This document shows positions 53,566 to 64,000 of a DNA stretch of 64,000 nucleotides, in pieces. Within the stretch, counting starts at the first letter, position 1. Every line of letters begins with the position of its first letter. The notes beneath the pieces are model-generated. The model was given only the letters and a program-made list of their open reading frames with translations, was not told where the DNA came from and did not search any database. Source of the stretch: Symbiodinium microadriaticum (lineage: Eukaryota > Sar > Dinophyceae > Suessiales > Symbiodiniaceae); the NCBI GenBank assembly GCA_001939145.1, contig LSRX01000073.1, positions 973,970 to 1,037,969 on the forward strand, given 5' to 3'. Position numbers and translations under genes: made by a program.

Positions 53566-54716
53566 CTAAGAGCGTCTCCGGAACGCTCCCTGAAGAGCGA
53601 CTCTTCGATTCTCTGAGACGGCATCCTCCTGTCTTGAGTAGCCAGAGGCGAGCAGCACCTGGAAGCTCTGCTTTCATGATTTGCGGTGAGCGCCCATTTT
53701 GCGTAACCTGTTGCTTCGTGTCTTGAGCTCACCGACTTTGAAGTGCCTCTCTGGTGTCGGATCCCGGCACCGGGCATGGTCTAGGCCTCACGGATCAGCA
53801 GAAGAAGAACATTGCTCACCTTGTTTTCAGAGCTACGGCAAGCCGAGGCCCTCGCACATGGCCCGGGGTACGGCTCAGCTTGGGTGCAGGCGCAGGCTCG
53901 TAAACGCCAGGTGCGCCTCAAAGAGGCACAAGGCGATGTCCACGTCTGCCTTGTGCCTCGACTCAGACTCCTGCCGGGTGTCGGCTCAAAGCCTCAGTCG
54001 ATACTCCCTGGGAACGAAGGGAGGAAACGCCGCTGAGCTTCAAGCTATGCCTTCTTCTGTTGTGGGGATGTGCAGCCTGACTGGCAGAGCGAAGTCGAAA
54101 CGAATTAGCACATATCGTCGCTGAGGACCGGGCCGCCTCTGATGCATTCAGGACCGGAACGCAGCACGCATCGGTGCCTGCAAACACCTCTGCCTTTGCA
54201 CGCGCATGGACACAAAATATGGAAAAAATAATCGGAGTCTTAGGACTTGGAAGAAGATTAACCCGAGCTTGCGTCCCATTCGTCGCGAGTCTTCGTGAGG
54301 AAGATCGACGCAAAGCGGGACTTCATCTGAGGCCAAGCCTGCAGGAACAAACAGCTGCCAGGAACTCGTGCATGTAACATGTCTGTGTAGGTCCTAACTT
54401 GAGATCTGCTTCGGATTGCCTTGCGATCATACTGTGCTGGCAGCTCTTCTGCCGCAAGCCTTGGTTGGAACTGCTTCACGAGCAGCTCCCTTGCAACCAC
54501 TTCTCGAGAAGAGTGTTTTTGCAACAGGCAGGCTTTTGTGACACCTGTCTGATGAAACGTTGGGAAGCTCCAAAAGTCTCGCTGCAGCTGCGTGACCCAA
54601 GTCCGTTCAAGAGCACCTTGTAGAACTGGGGTTCGATCGCCTGTACCTGCACACTACTGTGCAAGACGCAGGTACAACTCTATCTATCCTTCTACCTACC
54701 TACCTGCCTACCTCCC

Positions 54717-54752
<36 letters not shown>

Positions 54753-57700
54753 ACCTACCTACCTACCTACCCACCTAAGTACATATCCATCTACCCACCT
54801 GTCTGTCTGCCTGTCTGTCTATCTGTCCAAGTATCTACTCTCTACCTATCTAACATTATCTACCTATGTAGCCATCTGAATCTACTTACCCACCTACCTG
54901 CCTACCTGTCTTTCTGTCTCATCTATATGTCTATCCCTCTATCTCTCTATCTATCTCCCAGTCTCTCTGTCTACCTATCGACCTACCTACCTGGAACCCA
55001 TCAACCTGTCTACCTATGTATCTACCGATCTATCTATCTGTCTGTCAATCTATCTCTACTATGTGTACGCATGTATGTTCTTTCATACGAATTTGCTTAC
55101 ATGCGCATGCATGCACACACACACACATGCATGCATGCATGCATACGTGTGTACGTGCGTACTTACATATGCACACATGCACATGCACGTCTGCATAGTG
55201 TACACATGCACACGATTCTGCCTAATGGATGTGCGCAAGCATGCCCGTGTCTGCTTGCCGCGGCGCTACACTTGCACACGCCATAGTACACATATGTTTA
55301 GGCATGCAGGACGAGAAGTGTTTATGTATGTCGTATGGAGACACCTACAAAAAGATAAATCTACCTTGCATTGTTTACAACCACAAATTCTCCAACTCGC
55401 AAAAGACTTTGTAAACTTCTGCACTACTTGCCCCGTGGCAGCCCCATGGCGCACTGAGACGTATTGATGCGTTCCTTTCTTGTCCTCAGCGCTTTTCATG
55501 CAGAGATGTAAAGAACATGCGGCTCAAACTGCTAGCAACATCCAACGATAAGTGACAATAAGACATGGTCCTTTAAGGGCGCTGCGGGGTCTTCCTTACA
55601 GAGATATATGTCGGACCAGTGCGGCGCCTGACCTAAGCGCCACTCAGCACGAGCACAAGGACCGTGCTCGGGGCAGAACATTCTACTTCAAAGGCCCCGG
55701 CATAAGATAAAGTCTGAGGCCACTACATGGCCGTCACTTCCTACCTCGGTGTTGAGATCTGTAGACCCCTGCACTGCTTGCCAGGAATCAGCAAACATCG
55801 AATTTATCACGGCTTCGGTTTTTGTATGTCAAGTGCGGCAGACGGCCTTACAGTTTTCTCACAGAGCCAACGATGAGATCAATCAAGTGCGCAATGTTCG
55901 AAAGCTGGCTGATGCAAATGTATGACAGTTGTGACTTTTTATGACATGACTGACAGGCACAAGTGGTAAACAAATAACTGTGACTCAGTTGATCAATTAA
56001 ACTGGGTATCCTCGACCACAACCAGAAATCAGTAGTTGGAGGAGTACGCCGCTCGTTTCTCACTCTACTTTGCCTTGCTTTGCTTCTCCGGTTTGTTCAA
56101 AGAAGTGCATATCTGATGCTTTCGTGCATTGAAATCGCTCAGTGGAAACTGATTCATGCATGCAGTGTTTGCAGGCGGTGTGCAGAACAAAAATGATGCA
56201 TCCATGTGAATCGGTATCCTTCCGGCATTGCATAGTTCACCAAAGCTCCCATCAAGTGCGATGCACAAGACCCACAGCCAGCCGTCATGAAATGTAGGTC
56301 CCGAGTCTCGGGCTGGAACGAGCCCAGATTGCATCCACTTGAAAAGTGGGAGCGCCTGCTTGGACGAACCGTGAGCTGCAAGGCCAAGCCTCCCAACGGC
56401 GGAGAGCACCGTGTAGTTGGCGCCATCGACCATGGCGGCATCGATGACCTGGCCGCGCCCACTCCGGCTGCGTTCGACCAGGGCCTCCGGGGCAGATGGA
56501 AACTCGACTCGACACAAAGACTGGAGCCCCATTTCCAAAGTTTCAACGTGTCTGGAGCCGCGACCAGGAGAACCCCCAGCGCCAGCATCATGGCTCCTCC
56601 TGCCTGGGGCCCATCTTCCAAAGCCAAGGCTAAGCCGATTGCCCATGAGGCTGGAGCATAGTCGCCCGCAAAGTTTGCCGGAGGAAAGGGCTTCTCATCC
56701 CCGCGCCTGAAGAAGTCCAAAGTGCCTCTCGCAATCTCTCGGCAGCAAATCCCGGGCTCACAACTCGAAGCGTGCCTGCCAAAGCGAGATAGTTGTTGTC
56801 ATGCCCCGCCATCGAGCTGAACTCTGTTCCACCCTGGCCATATCCTCAGCCATGCAGCAGCCGAAAGCAAGAATCAAGTGTTATGCTCGTCCAAGTTCCC
56901 TGCCTGTCATGCGGCCATAAATCAGACCCGGATTCTCACTGCAGAGCACCTGCAAGCTGTTGGCCTCACTCGTAACCTGGTTCGAAGGACATGCATTTGG
57001 CCATGAACCGGCAGCCTCCGGGCCCAAACCGAGCTTCTCCACCACCTCAGGGATGATCTTGAGGATTTTGGTTTAGGCTTTAGCGGCTAGGGTGAAAGCA
57101 GGCATGGTGCTCTGGGTCTGGCAGATACAAAGAGGTGGGACCGGTGTGCTCTATGACAGAGATGACACTTTTGTGGTTGCGGCTGTTTTCGGAAAGCCGC
57201 TGCTGCAGGATGATGGTCACCATCGCCTACATCAGCGCTGATGCCAGTATTAGCATGATCCTCACAGTCTCCAATGATCTCCAATGCGACCGCCGCCAGC
57301 ACGAGAAGAATCGTCGTCATCATCATCATCGTCATCGTCACTAGCATCTTTATCAGCAGCAGCAGGTGCCATGGCCTTTGCCCAAGCAAGGGCCAGTGCA
57401 GGCCAAATTCATGTGGACCCTTTACAGTTTACAGCCTCTCGTATCAAGGTTGACGGTTTGCCCCGCGGAACTAGGGCATCTGCCCACCGGAACCAGAGTG
57501 AAGCGGTTCATCGCTGCTTGGAGGGGCCTGGAACCACATGCTTTGTCTCGCCTTTAGGACGTGCCTGCGACAACTGAAAAGCAAAGACCTGTACATAGGC
57601 CCCACTCATAAAGCCACTTGCATGTCAACGAAACCATGGTGCACACAGAATGGATGTGTGTGTGGGCGCGTGCGTGTTGCAGATTGCCCCCTTCCTAAGC

Positions 57701-59019
57701 TGGCGAAGCCTTGGCCTTCAGTCCGCGCTAAATGAGTAGTTGGGAAGGCAGCAGCACGAGAGCACCGACAAGTGGACGAGACCCTCGTGTGGGCACAGAC
57801 GCAAACCCCAGGCACACGCCCACACTGTCAACAGAGGCGCAGGGAACATGGTTTTCAGATATAATGGAGATGGGCGTTGGATCTTGGCGGCATCGATACA
57901 ATGTACGACAGGACCTGGTTGTTGCAGCTTGATACAACGGTCACTGAGGCAATCCATCCAAGGCCCCTCTTAGCTTCGGATCTGTTGGCACCGCGCTTGG
58001 AAGTGCGGGCTAAGCTAGAATCAGCTAGAAGGCCTCTTCTGGCGACAGCCCTGGACTTCACATGCATCGAAGGAAGCCTCTGCATGCGCCTCTGCGAACA
58101 TTGGAATGGCGGTTTCGGGTTCCTCTGCCCTGACAGAAAGCCTGTACGTTTGTACCAAGAACTGTGCAGTGGCTGACCTTGGGCTGCGCATGAGGCCTGG
58201 CAAAGTTCTTGGAGCGCAACCGTCAGCTTCAAGGTTCGATGCAGCACCGTGGCAAGGCGCAGCAGATAGACTTGTTTTTTTTTCACAGGCCCTTTGTCAA
58301 TGTGGCCTAAGGCCTGAGGGGGGAGTCGCTGAGACACTTCCGGATCTGAAGTTGCAGGTAGCTGTTTAAGAAAGCCAATGCTGACCTTGTCGTTGAGCCT
58401 CGACTTGACCTAGAATGAGGTGTCTTGAGGTCACGACCCCCGGCCGGAAAGGCTCCAGGAACACGTCCACCGTTGAAGCAATTTTCTGGACAACCTGCCA
58501 TGGTGACAGCGGGTGAAGCATGCTGTTGCCACAGCCACTACAACGGATTGTGCTCGGGAGCAACTAACAAAGTCTTCCAGCTTCGTTGCAGACTTCACAG
58601 CTTGCCGTGATCGCTGCAGAATGCAAGTGAGCCTTCACACCCTCCGCAGTCTTGATGTTCACAGCGACGGATCCTCGACTCCAACTTGGCTATAAAACAG
58701 GGTGCCGATGTTTCGTTGCGTCAGTGTGCTGGGCGACAGTCGCTTGCCACGGGAAACTGGATCTCCTTGTGAGCGTGCCTGGCCTCCCTGCCTCCAGACA
58801 CACTGGAGACTGCGCGAGTCTTTTGAAGACCGAATTTGAAGATCAGCATTTCAGTGTCCCGTGTGAGTAAGCACCAGACGCCCGGCAAACAGTGACAACC
58901 TAGGTTGTCACATTTTTGGTGCTCACAAGCATGTGGTCGCATAACTTGCATCACTGGGGGTGGTGCGTCTGCACCAAAGTCTGCGAGAACACAAGCAGCT
59001 AGTGGGCATGGCCCGATGC
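53566..59019 (-). CDS. AMACR: Alpha-methylacyl-CoA racemase, 18 exons placed
   Basis: Family III CoA-transferase fold enzyme that interconverts 2R and 2S methyl-branched acyl-CoAs for beta-oxidation. Exons: 58967-59019, 58639-58689, 58438-58494, 57016-57045, 56904-56949, 56760-56844, 56631-56706, 56283-56484, 55595-55632, 55455-55484, 54597-54646, 54420-54459, 54273-54338, 54134-54187, 54031-54076, 53850-53916, 53747-53786, 53566-53658. They total about 374 codons, close to the usual 380. Landmarks: PLAACVLADFGAD, VDVFLEPFRPG, NPGLIYGRMTGYGQ, AGHDNNYLALAG (catalytic His), FAGDY (catalytic Asp), GRGQVIDAAMVDG, AIEPQFY (catalytic Glu), GTDACCVPVL, PAPAPKLSRTPG, DTREVLLASGYS. Donors: 11 GC, 4 GT, 2 GA. 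The first exon is missing, and a small exon may be lacking between 58689 and 58967. No obvious C-terminal peroxisome signal (ends RRRS). Confidence 0.9.
54684..55066. repeat. CTAC/CTGC/CTGT microsatellite in a racemase intron
   Basis: Nearly 400 bases of pyrimidine-rich tetranucleotides (CTAC, CTGC, CTGT, CTAT) fill the intron between exons 55455-55484 and 54597-54646. CA- and TGCA-rich simple sequence continues to about 55215. Confidence 0.95.
57302..57360. repeat. CAT/CGT trinucleotide repeat in a racemase intron
   Basis: A short TCATCATCATCGTCATCG run in the long intron between exons 58438-58494 and 57016-57045. Confidence 0.8.
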
Positions 59020-61280
59020 CTTTGAAAGGATTCTCACACCGGTTAAGCAGACGCCGGCATGATGCTGCTGTTGCAGATGAGAATGATGCATGAAGTCGCG
59101 CTTCTTTGTGTTCACAATAGTACCAACCACCACTCCTCTTTTCGGTTGCTAGCTTTGAAATTGTGCAGGCATTAAGCTCCAATCCCGCATCTGTGCCGCT
59201 ACATGCCGCTACCATTGTTTTCATTCTTGTCGACCATTCTCATCAATAATGCTTATTGTTACCATTCGCGATGCGGCAACGACGAGGATGATGTTGCTGC
59301 TGCTGATGATTTTCGCTTTGATGATGAGGACCACAGATGGTAGAAAGCAGGGAGTGACTTAACATTGGCTTCATGGTGCTTCGTATGAAGGGACGTTGAT
59401 CTTTTGGGCAGGGCTGTGATAAATCATCATTTCCCGAATCCCATACTTTCCGAGCGCATCGCCCTCCAGCTCAAGCACCCTCACTCCATGCAAAGCCATT
59501 GGGACTTCGGCACGGGCCCGCTAAGCGGTCGCCTTCACTGATTGGGCTGAGTCGACGGTCTGCAGTGTTGCAAGAAGACCGGTCTACACATACGTGCCGG
59601 CCATGCCGCTCAATCGTTTCAAAGCTGCAAACTCCTTCTGCGTTGGTCTCGCGTGGAAGCCTAACGTGCAACATGAGACGTCCTTCTTGGAGCCGATGCT
59701 GGACCAGAGTTGGTTAGCAAGCAGCAGCATCAAACGAATGCCGACCCGAATCGCAGGTCTGGCCGTCTGGCTATTCTGTTACTCTGCTTTCTTCCAACCT
59801 GCCTGGCTTTCTTGGTTCCAGAGCGAAAACCTTGGTGCACGTCGCAGTGGGAAAGGCTTCGCGCCGCATTACACCCGGGCGGCCGCGCATCCGCATGAGC
59901 GTTCACGAAATTCTGCACGCCTCCATGCGACTGCACGACCCAGCGATGGAGGCTGCCGCCTTCCTGGCCGGGTGCCGAAGCTCCTGAAACTCCGCTTTGC
60001 ATCACTGCCTGCCTCCCGGTAGATGTAGCCAACAGCACTAGCAGGTCGGCTACCGCCGCTCCACCTTTCAATGCTCGACGGATATTTGGATATGGAGGTG
60101 GGAAGCAGATTGACATAAGGTCCAAGGGATTTTGGCCCTCTGCTTTTCTTGTTTTTCTATTAAAGCCCATGTCTAAGTTCGAGCCCCGTGCCGTGACTAC
60201 AAGTTGTAGCTCCGCGATGCTCTATGCTTAAGAAGACCATTCGGGATTCACGCTCCGAGCCAACCGATCTTGGCTGGGGTCTCTCGAGGCCAAAACCACA
60301 TGTGATCAATCCTGCATGCTGCAGCCAGAACCGGAATATCAGCTAGGGTCGCCGTGGCGGGGGGAGCACAACAATGGGGAGAGTGGGGAGCTTGCGGCGC
60401 GCTGGGGGTGGGTGCGGGGATGCTAGGTCTGGTACTGCAAGAGCTGCGCCAGCGCGAAGACGGTTGCATCTTCGCCACCTGGATTTGAGAATCGTGCAAT
60501 CGGCTGCTAATGCAAGTTTCGAGCATTCCTGATTCGGCCTTCTGGGACCTTCCAGTAGGCCATGGCCATGGCCAGCGCGCATGTCTCAGCTCCAAGAGAG
60601 GAAAGGATGCGTGCATCCAGGTTTGTGCTTTTGTGGGCAAGACGGATTGCTTTGGCTGCTTGCCTGGTCATTTGGCTGCAACTTGCTGCAAATCAGCTGA
60701 CAAGAAGCCAAAGTGACTTGAGGTGGGAGGGATAATGTAGGTAACTATCACTGCAAGCCGAAAGCTCAGCTGCGGAGTTGTGTACTTTTCTTTGACTGCG
60801 CCTCATGCTGCTTCCATCCAAAACCCTTTCAGCTCCCGGCGGACAGCAAAGCTCGATTTTGGCTGTAGCGGAAAGCCGGCAAAACTGCTCATGGAGATGC
60901 CGAGAAAGCCAGCGGGGTTCCTGGGCGGTACCGGCCAAAAATCAATCGCTGAAGGCCTCGTGAAAGCATGAGCTGAGCATGGGCTAGCGGCCGCTAGCAG
61001 CTAGCGATTCGCTCTGGAAGCCCGCTACGTCGTGGCAGTTGCATGCAAGGTTCTGTTGGGCCACGAACAAGGGATCCTCATGAGCATGAGAAGGTACTAC
61101 TCGCCCGTAATTTCTACCGCAAGGAACAGCGGAATCAGTCATGTGATTTACATTTGAGCAGTCCTGGGCAAGAGAATTTTCGCAAAGAATGTTGGCCTGG
61201 AAAGGTCCATGATGCATGATAACAGACGAACCACTGTCTTCGAACCAGTGCTGTAGTGTTCTGTTGAACTTCTGAAATCC
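59020..61280. other. Unassigned interval upstream of the racemase
   Basis: Should contain the racemase first exon and the 3' end of the ankyrin gene, but neither was found. Exon-like minus-strand stretches occur at 60360-60580 and 60740-60938. No domain recognised. Confidence 0.3.
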
Positions 61281-61283
61281 GGC

Positions 61284-62232
61284 CTTGGCTTCGAGGAGCA
61301 GGGACGCGGCGGCACTTTGGCCAGCGAGGGCTGCGTAGTGCAAGGGTGTCTCGCCCAATTGGTCTTGTGCGTTGGGGTCTGCATGCAGTCTCCTCTGCTG
61401 ACTTGCATGAAGTGCAGCCCCTGCTGGGCTTAGGCGCTCAAACAGGCCAGAACGAAAACATGAAGAACAAGATGTACACAGCCTTCGACTGCTTCAGGTG
61501 CGTTTGTTTGTGTTCATGTTTCTATGTGTGCGCATGTGTGTGTGTGTGTCTGTAGACAGAGAGAGAGAGAGAGAGACAGAGACAGAGTGAGAGAGAGAGT
61601 GAGAGAGACAGAGACAGAGTGAGAGTGAGAGAGAGGGAGAGAGAGAAAGAGAGAGAGAGAGTGAGAGAGAGAGAGAGAGACAGAGAGAGGGAGGGAGAGA
61701 AAGAGAGAGAGAGAGAGAGAGAAAACGAGTGCGTGTGTGAGTGGTGGGCACGGGCTGTGGGAAATGTTGCATGTCCGGTAGTTCCGTCACATGTCATTGC
61801 GATGCCCTGGTCGGCGCGCCAGAACCGACGGAAAGCCAAGTGGCAGGAGTGCTCTCATAGCTTCCATGGACCCTGCTGCAGCTGCAATGTGCAACGCTGT
61901 TTCGCTGTGGGCACCCTGCAAGCCTCACAGCACCAGGCAAACTTGAGCCCATCACCCGCTGGTTTTGTAAAAGGAACATGTGGTAGTCACTGGTAGTCTG
62001 AGACACCCGCTGGAGCCGTTGATAACGAGGGAAGGATTCATGCAAATAGCTTTGACCTCCTTTACAAACAAGCAATGCCAGCGGAACCGCTGAGCTGCGA
62101 CATGCCCCAGGTCCTCGTCGTCATCACACTCTGCAGCTTCGCGGAGCACCGGCCCTGTGCCCCAAGCTGTGCAGCACTGCGCGTTGAAGCCGAAGCCAGC
62201 AGTCAACAGAAGGGCCTGCTCCCCACCGCTGG
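61284..62232 (-). CDS. Ankyrin-repeat protein, internal exons
   Basis: Three exons in transcription order: 62183 to about 62232 (GEQALLLTAGFGFN), 61845-61915 (GAHSETALHIAAAAGSMEAM and RAL) and 61284-61392 (RLHADPNAQDQLGETPLHYA, then ALAGQSAAASLLLEAK). Both main exons carry ankyrin signatures (ETALHIAAAAG and ETPLHYAALAG), and the join through a GC donor reads LLRLHADPNAQDQLG, a perfect repeat boundary. Ankyrin repeats are protein-binding scaffolds; the partner is unknown. Upstream exons may lie at 62.3-63.8 kb; the C-terminus was not found. All placed donors are GC. Confidence 0.75.
61557..61733. repeat. GA dinucleotide microsatellite in an ankyrin-gene intron
   Basis: About 175 bases of (GA)n with minor interruptions, preceded by (TG)n at 61527-61548, inside the intron between the two main ankyrin exons. 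Confidence 0.95.
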
Positions 62233-62969
62233 AAGCGTCGATCGATCTGATCGTAGATGGCCTGCCCATGACCTTGCTTGATGTGGAATGTTTTGGAGCA
62301 ATCGTTGCAAAGAAGTTACCAACAAGTCGGCACAACATAGCTTGATGGATCTGTCTTGCAACCTCTGGATTTCAGCAAGGCGTCCTCGTGATTCGAAGTA
62401 GTCCTAGACAGTGAAACTTTCACGAGGCTAAGGCTGGCAATCTGCCGAGTCCTTGATGGCTTGGAGCTCGCGCGCTTCAGCTCTGCAGTTCCGGCTGGAA
62501 ACATCTTGCATGCTTCGCCCAATGCCTGCGTCGAACCTGCAGCCGGGCATGCAATGCCGCTGTCACAGAGGACGACTGCTGCCGCCTGCCGAAAACCCAG
62601 CTGCCATCCGCAAATGGGCAGCTGCATGCCAGCGCCCCTGGCGGCTCACTCTGTCTTTCCAGGAGGCTTGCATGCACGCAACTGCAGAAGCAGCTCGAAG
62701 ATCTGTGGATGCAGGCTGTTCCAAGCTGGCTATGACAACCATGTCCAGTTCTGCAGATCAGTCATACTATGAGAACACATGACATGTTAGACAAACGAGC
62801 AGAATTGCATTATGCGGCTCGTGTGGACAGCGGCATGGCAGAAAGTGGCAGCATACGGCCTGTCGCGCAGGCCAAGTAGATGTCCAAACCTGTCTGCGCC
62901 AAGATGCGCCAAGGGAAACGAGAAACACTGCACAGGTCCCATTCACCAGATCTCGTGTTGAGTGTTGGC

Positions 62970-63830
62970 TGCGCATCATGACAAGACCAGCAACTGCTGA
63001 TTTGTCAAAGTGTTGCCAAGAAGTGTTTGCAGCATTGGCACTCTTGACTGCATCAGTTCTGCTGGGAAACCATTCCGCGATGCAAACTCGAACTCCAGAA
63101 ACCGCCATGCGCTTGCCATCTCCGGAGCATCGTGATCAAGAACTCCCAGCATTGCCTGGCATTTGTACGAAACAGCTCTCGCCGACTACCGCCGACTTCT
63201 GCAACCTTCGCACCTGGCACTCCAAGAGCTCGTCTGCAGCCGGGAAGGCGACACCCTTGATGTGCTCCGCAGATGCCTCGATGTCTCTGTGCTCTCCGGG
63301 TTCCTGGGAGCCGTCGGGTCTGGAGGACAGGAAGTCGACAAAAAGCACCGCCGAGTCCGGCAAATGAAGAGCCTCTGCCCACCAGTCCTTAGTCAGCTAC
63401 TGCCAGTGTGAAGTGAGCGTTGAAGGCTGGACAAAGTAACTCAAGGTTAAGCCGGAACAAGATTCGATCGCGGCCGCAGCATCGCTGATTCGAGTGCCCA
63501 GTGATAGACTGATGTAGTATTTCGGGAGCTGCGGACCAGCTGAAATGATTTCCATGTAGGAACCTCAGGGTGTCCGGTGAAGGGTGTCTAGCACTCGCTT
63601 TTCTCGCAGACAGGATCAGGGGGACAGGTGTGCTCATTTGGCGAGAGAAACTTATGAGCAGATGCACAGCAGAAGAGTGCACGGATCGCGTGCAATCGTC
63701 AGGTCATTTTTTTGGCCTGGGCACGCCTCGAGGCGCCGACGCGCGGCTTGATGAAGAAGTTATAGATGACACGCACGTCAGCATCTTGAAAGCTCGTAGG
63801 TGGAGGAGTCTCGCCATCTGAACACCAGCG
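62970..63830 (-). CDS. Exon-like ORFs, unrecognised
   Basis: 63710-63830 encodes DGETPPPTSFQDADVRVIYN followed by FFIKPRVGASRRAQAKK. 63150-63363 encodes PDSAVLFVDFLSSRPDGSQE and ADELLECQVRRLQKSAVVGE. 62990-63130 encodes MASAWRFLEFEFASRNGFPA and LMQSRVPMLQTLLGNTLTNQ, reaching a stop. Acidic, varied composition favours coding over the competing frames. They could be 5' exons of the ankyrin gene or a separate gene. Confidence 0.38.
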
Positions 63831-64000
63831 CCGTTCACACCAGGCAGCCTGTTGCAGGGGTTTGCTTGCTTGCTGACGGCTTCGGAGGGACATACTCGTG
63901 AGTACGCCCCCCCTCCCCCCCACGTCGCAGCATTGTGCTCCCCCCAGCTCGGTGTGAAAGGAAGGTCCAAGTGTGCTGCCCCCACTGCCATGCAACAAAA

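Noticed and set aside
61522-61839. Ser/Leu-rich or Arg/Glu-rich ORFs around 61.6 kb
   Set aside because: All are translations of the (GA)n microsatellite located in an ankyrin-gene intron.

Overview
The window looks like nuclear DNA of a dinoflagellate, most likely a Symbiodiniaceae-type alga. Four things in the sequence support this. Recognisable genes on the minus strand are cut into many small exons. Their introns mostly begin with GC or GA rather than GT and end AG before a G. An 11-base match to the 3' end of the dinoflagellate spliced leader (TTTGGCTCAAG) sits just upstream of two genes. The first kilobase carries degenerate TTTAGGG telomere-type repeats. No rRNA, tRNA or CRISPR array was found.

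Layout. 1-2.1 kb: telomere-like inverted repeats, microsatellites and a short interspersed repeat family. 2.1-10.6 kb: scattered exon-like minus-strand ORFs, no family recognised. 10.64-24.65 kb: a very large plus-strand non-LTR retrotransposon, about 14.0 kb, apparently bounded by a 13-bp target-site duplication inside a TATG microsatellite. It encodes a coiled-coil ORF1, then a long region made of four diverged copies of one unrecognised module of about 320 residues with hydrophobic segments between copies, then RNase H, AP-type endonuclease, reverse transcriptase and two C2H2 zinc fingers. The reading frame changes several times along it. 24.7-50 kb: minus-strand gene territory, with a WW plus helical-repeat (OPR-like) protein at 25.1-26.7 kb, a four-exon gene tail at 37.1-38.2 kb and many exon-like ORFs of unknown function, broken up by microsatellites and two small foldback elements. 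50.4-59.0 kb: a compact same-strand cluster containing, in transcription order, alpha-methylacyl-CoA racemase (18 exons placed), two identical copies of the spliceosomal SmF gene (five exons each, in a 1.25-kb direct duplication) and a CCCH zinc-finger gene. 61.2-62.3 kb: exons of an ankyrin-repeat protein, followed by exon-like ORFs to the end.

How it fits together. Essentially all host genes read leftward, as expected for dinoflagellate unidirectional clusters, while the retrotransposon reads rightward. SmF is a core snRNP protein; the racemase acts in branched-chain fatty-acid breakdown; the OPR-like protein is probably an organelle RNA-binding factor. They share no obvious pathway. Exon junctions were placed by eye from protein similarity and codon phase. 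For SmF and for all internal junctions of the racemase the phases close exactly; the first exon of the racemase was not found.
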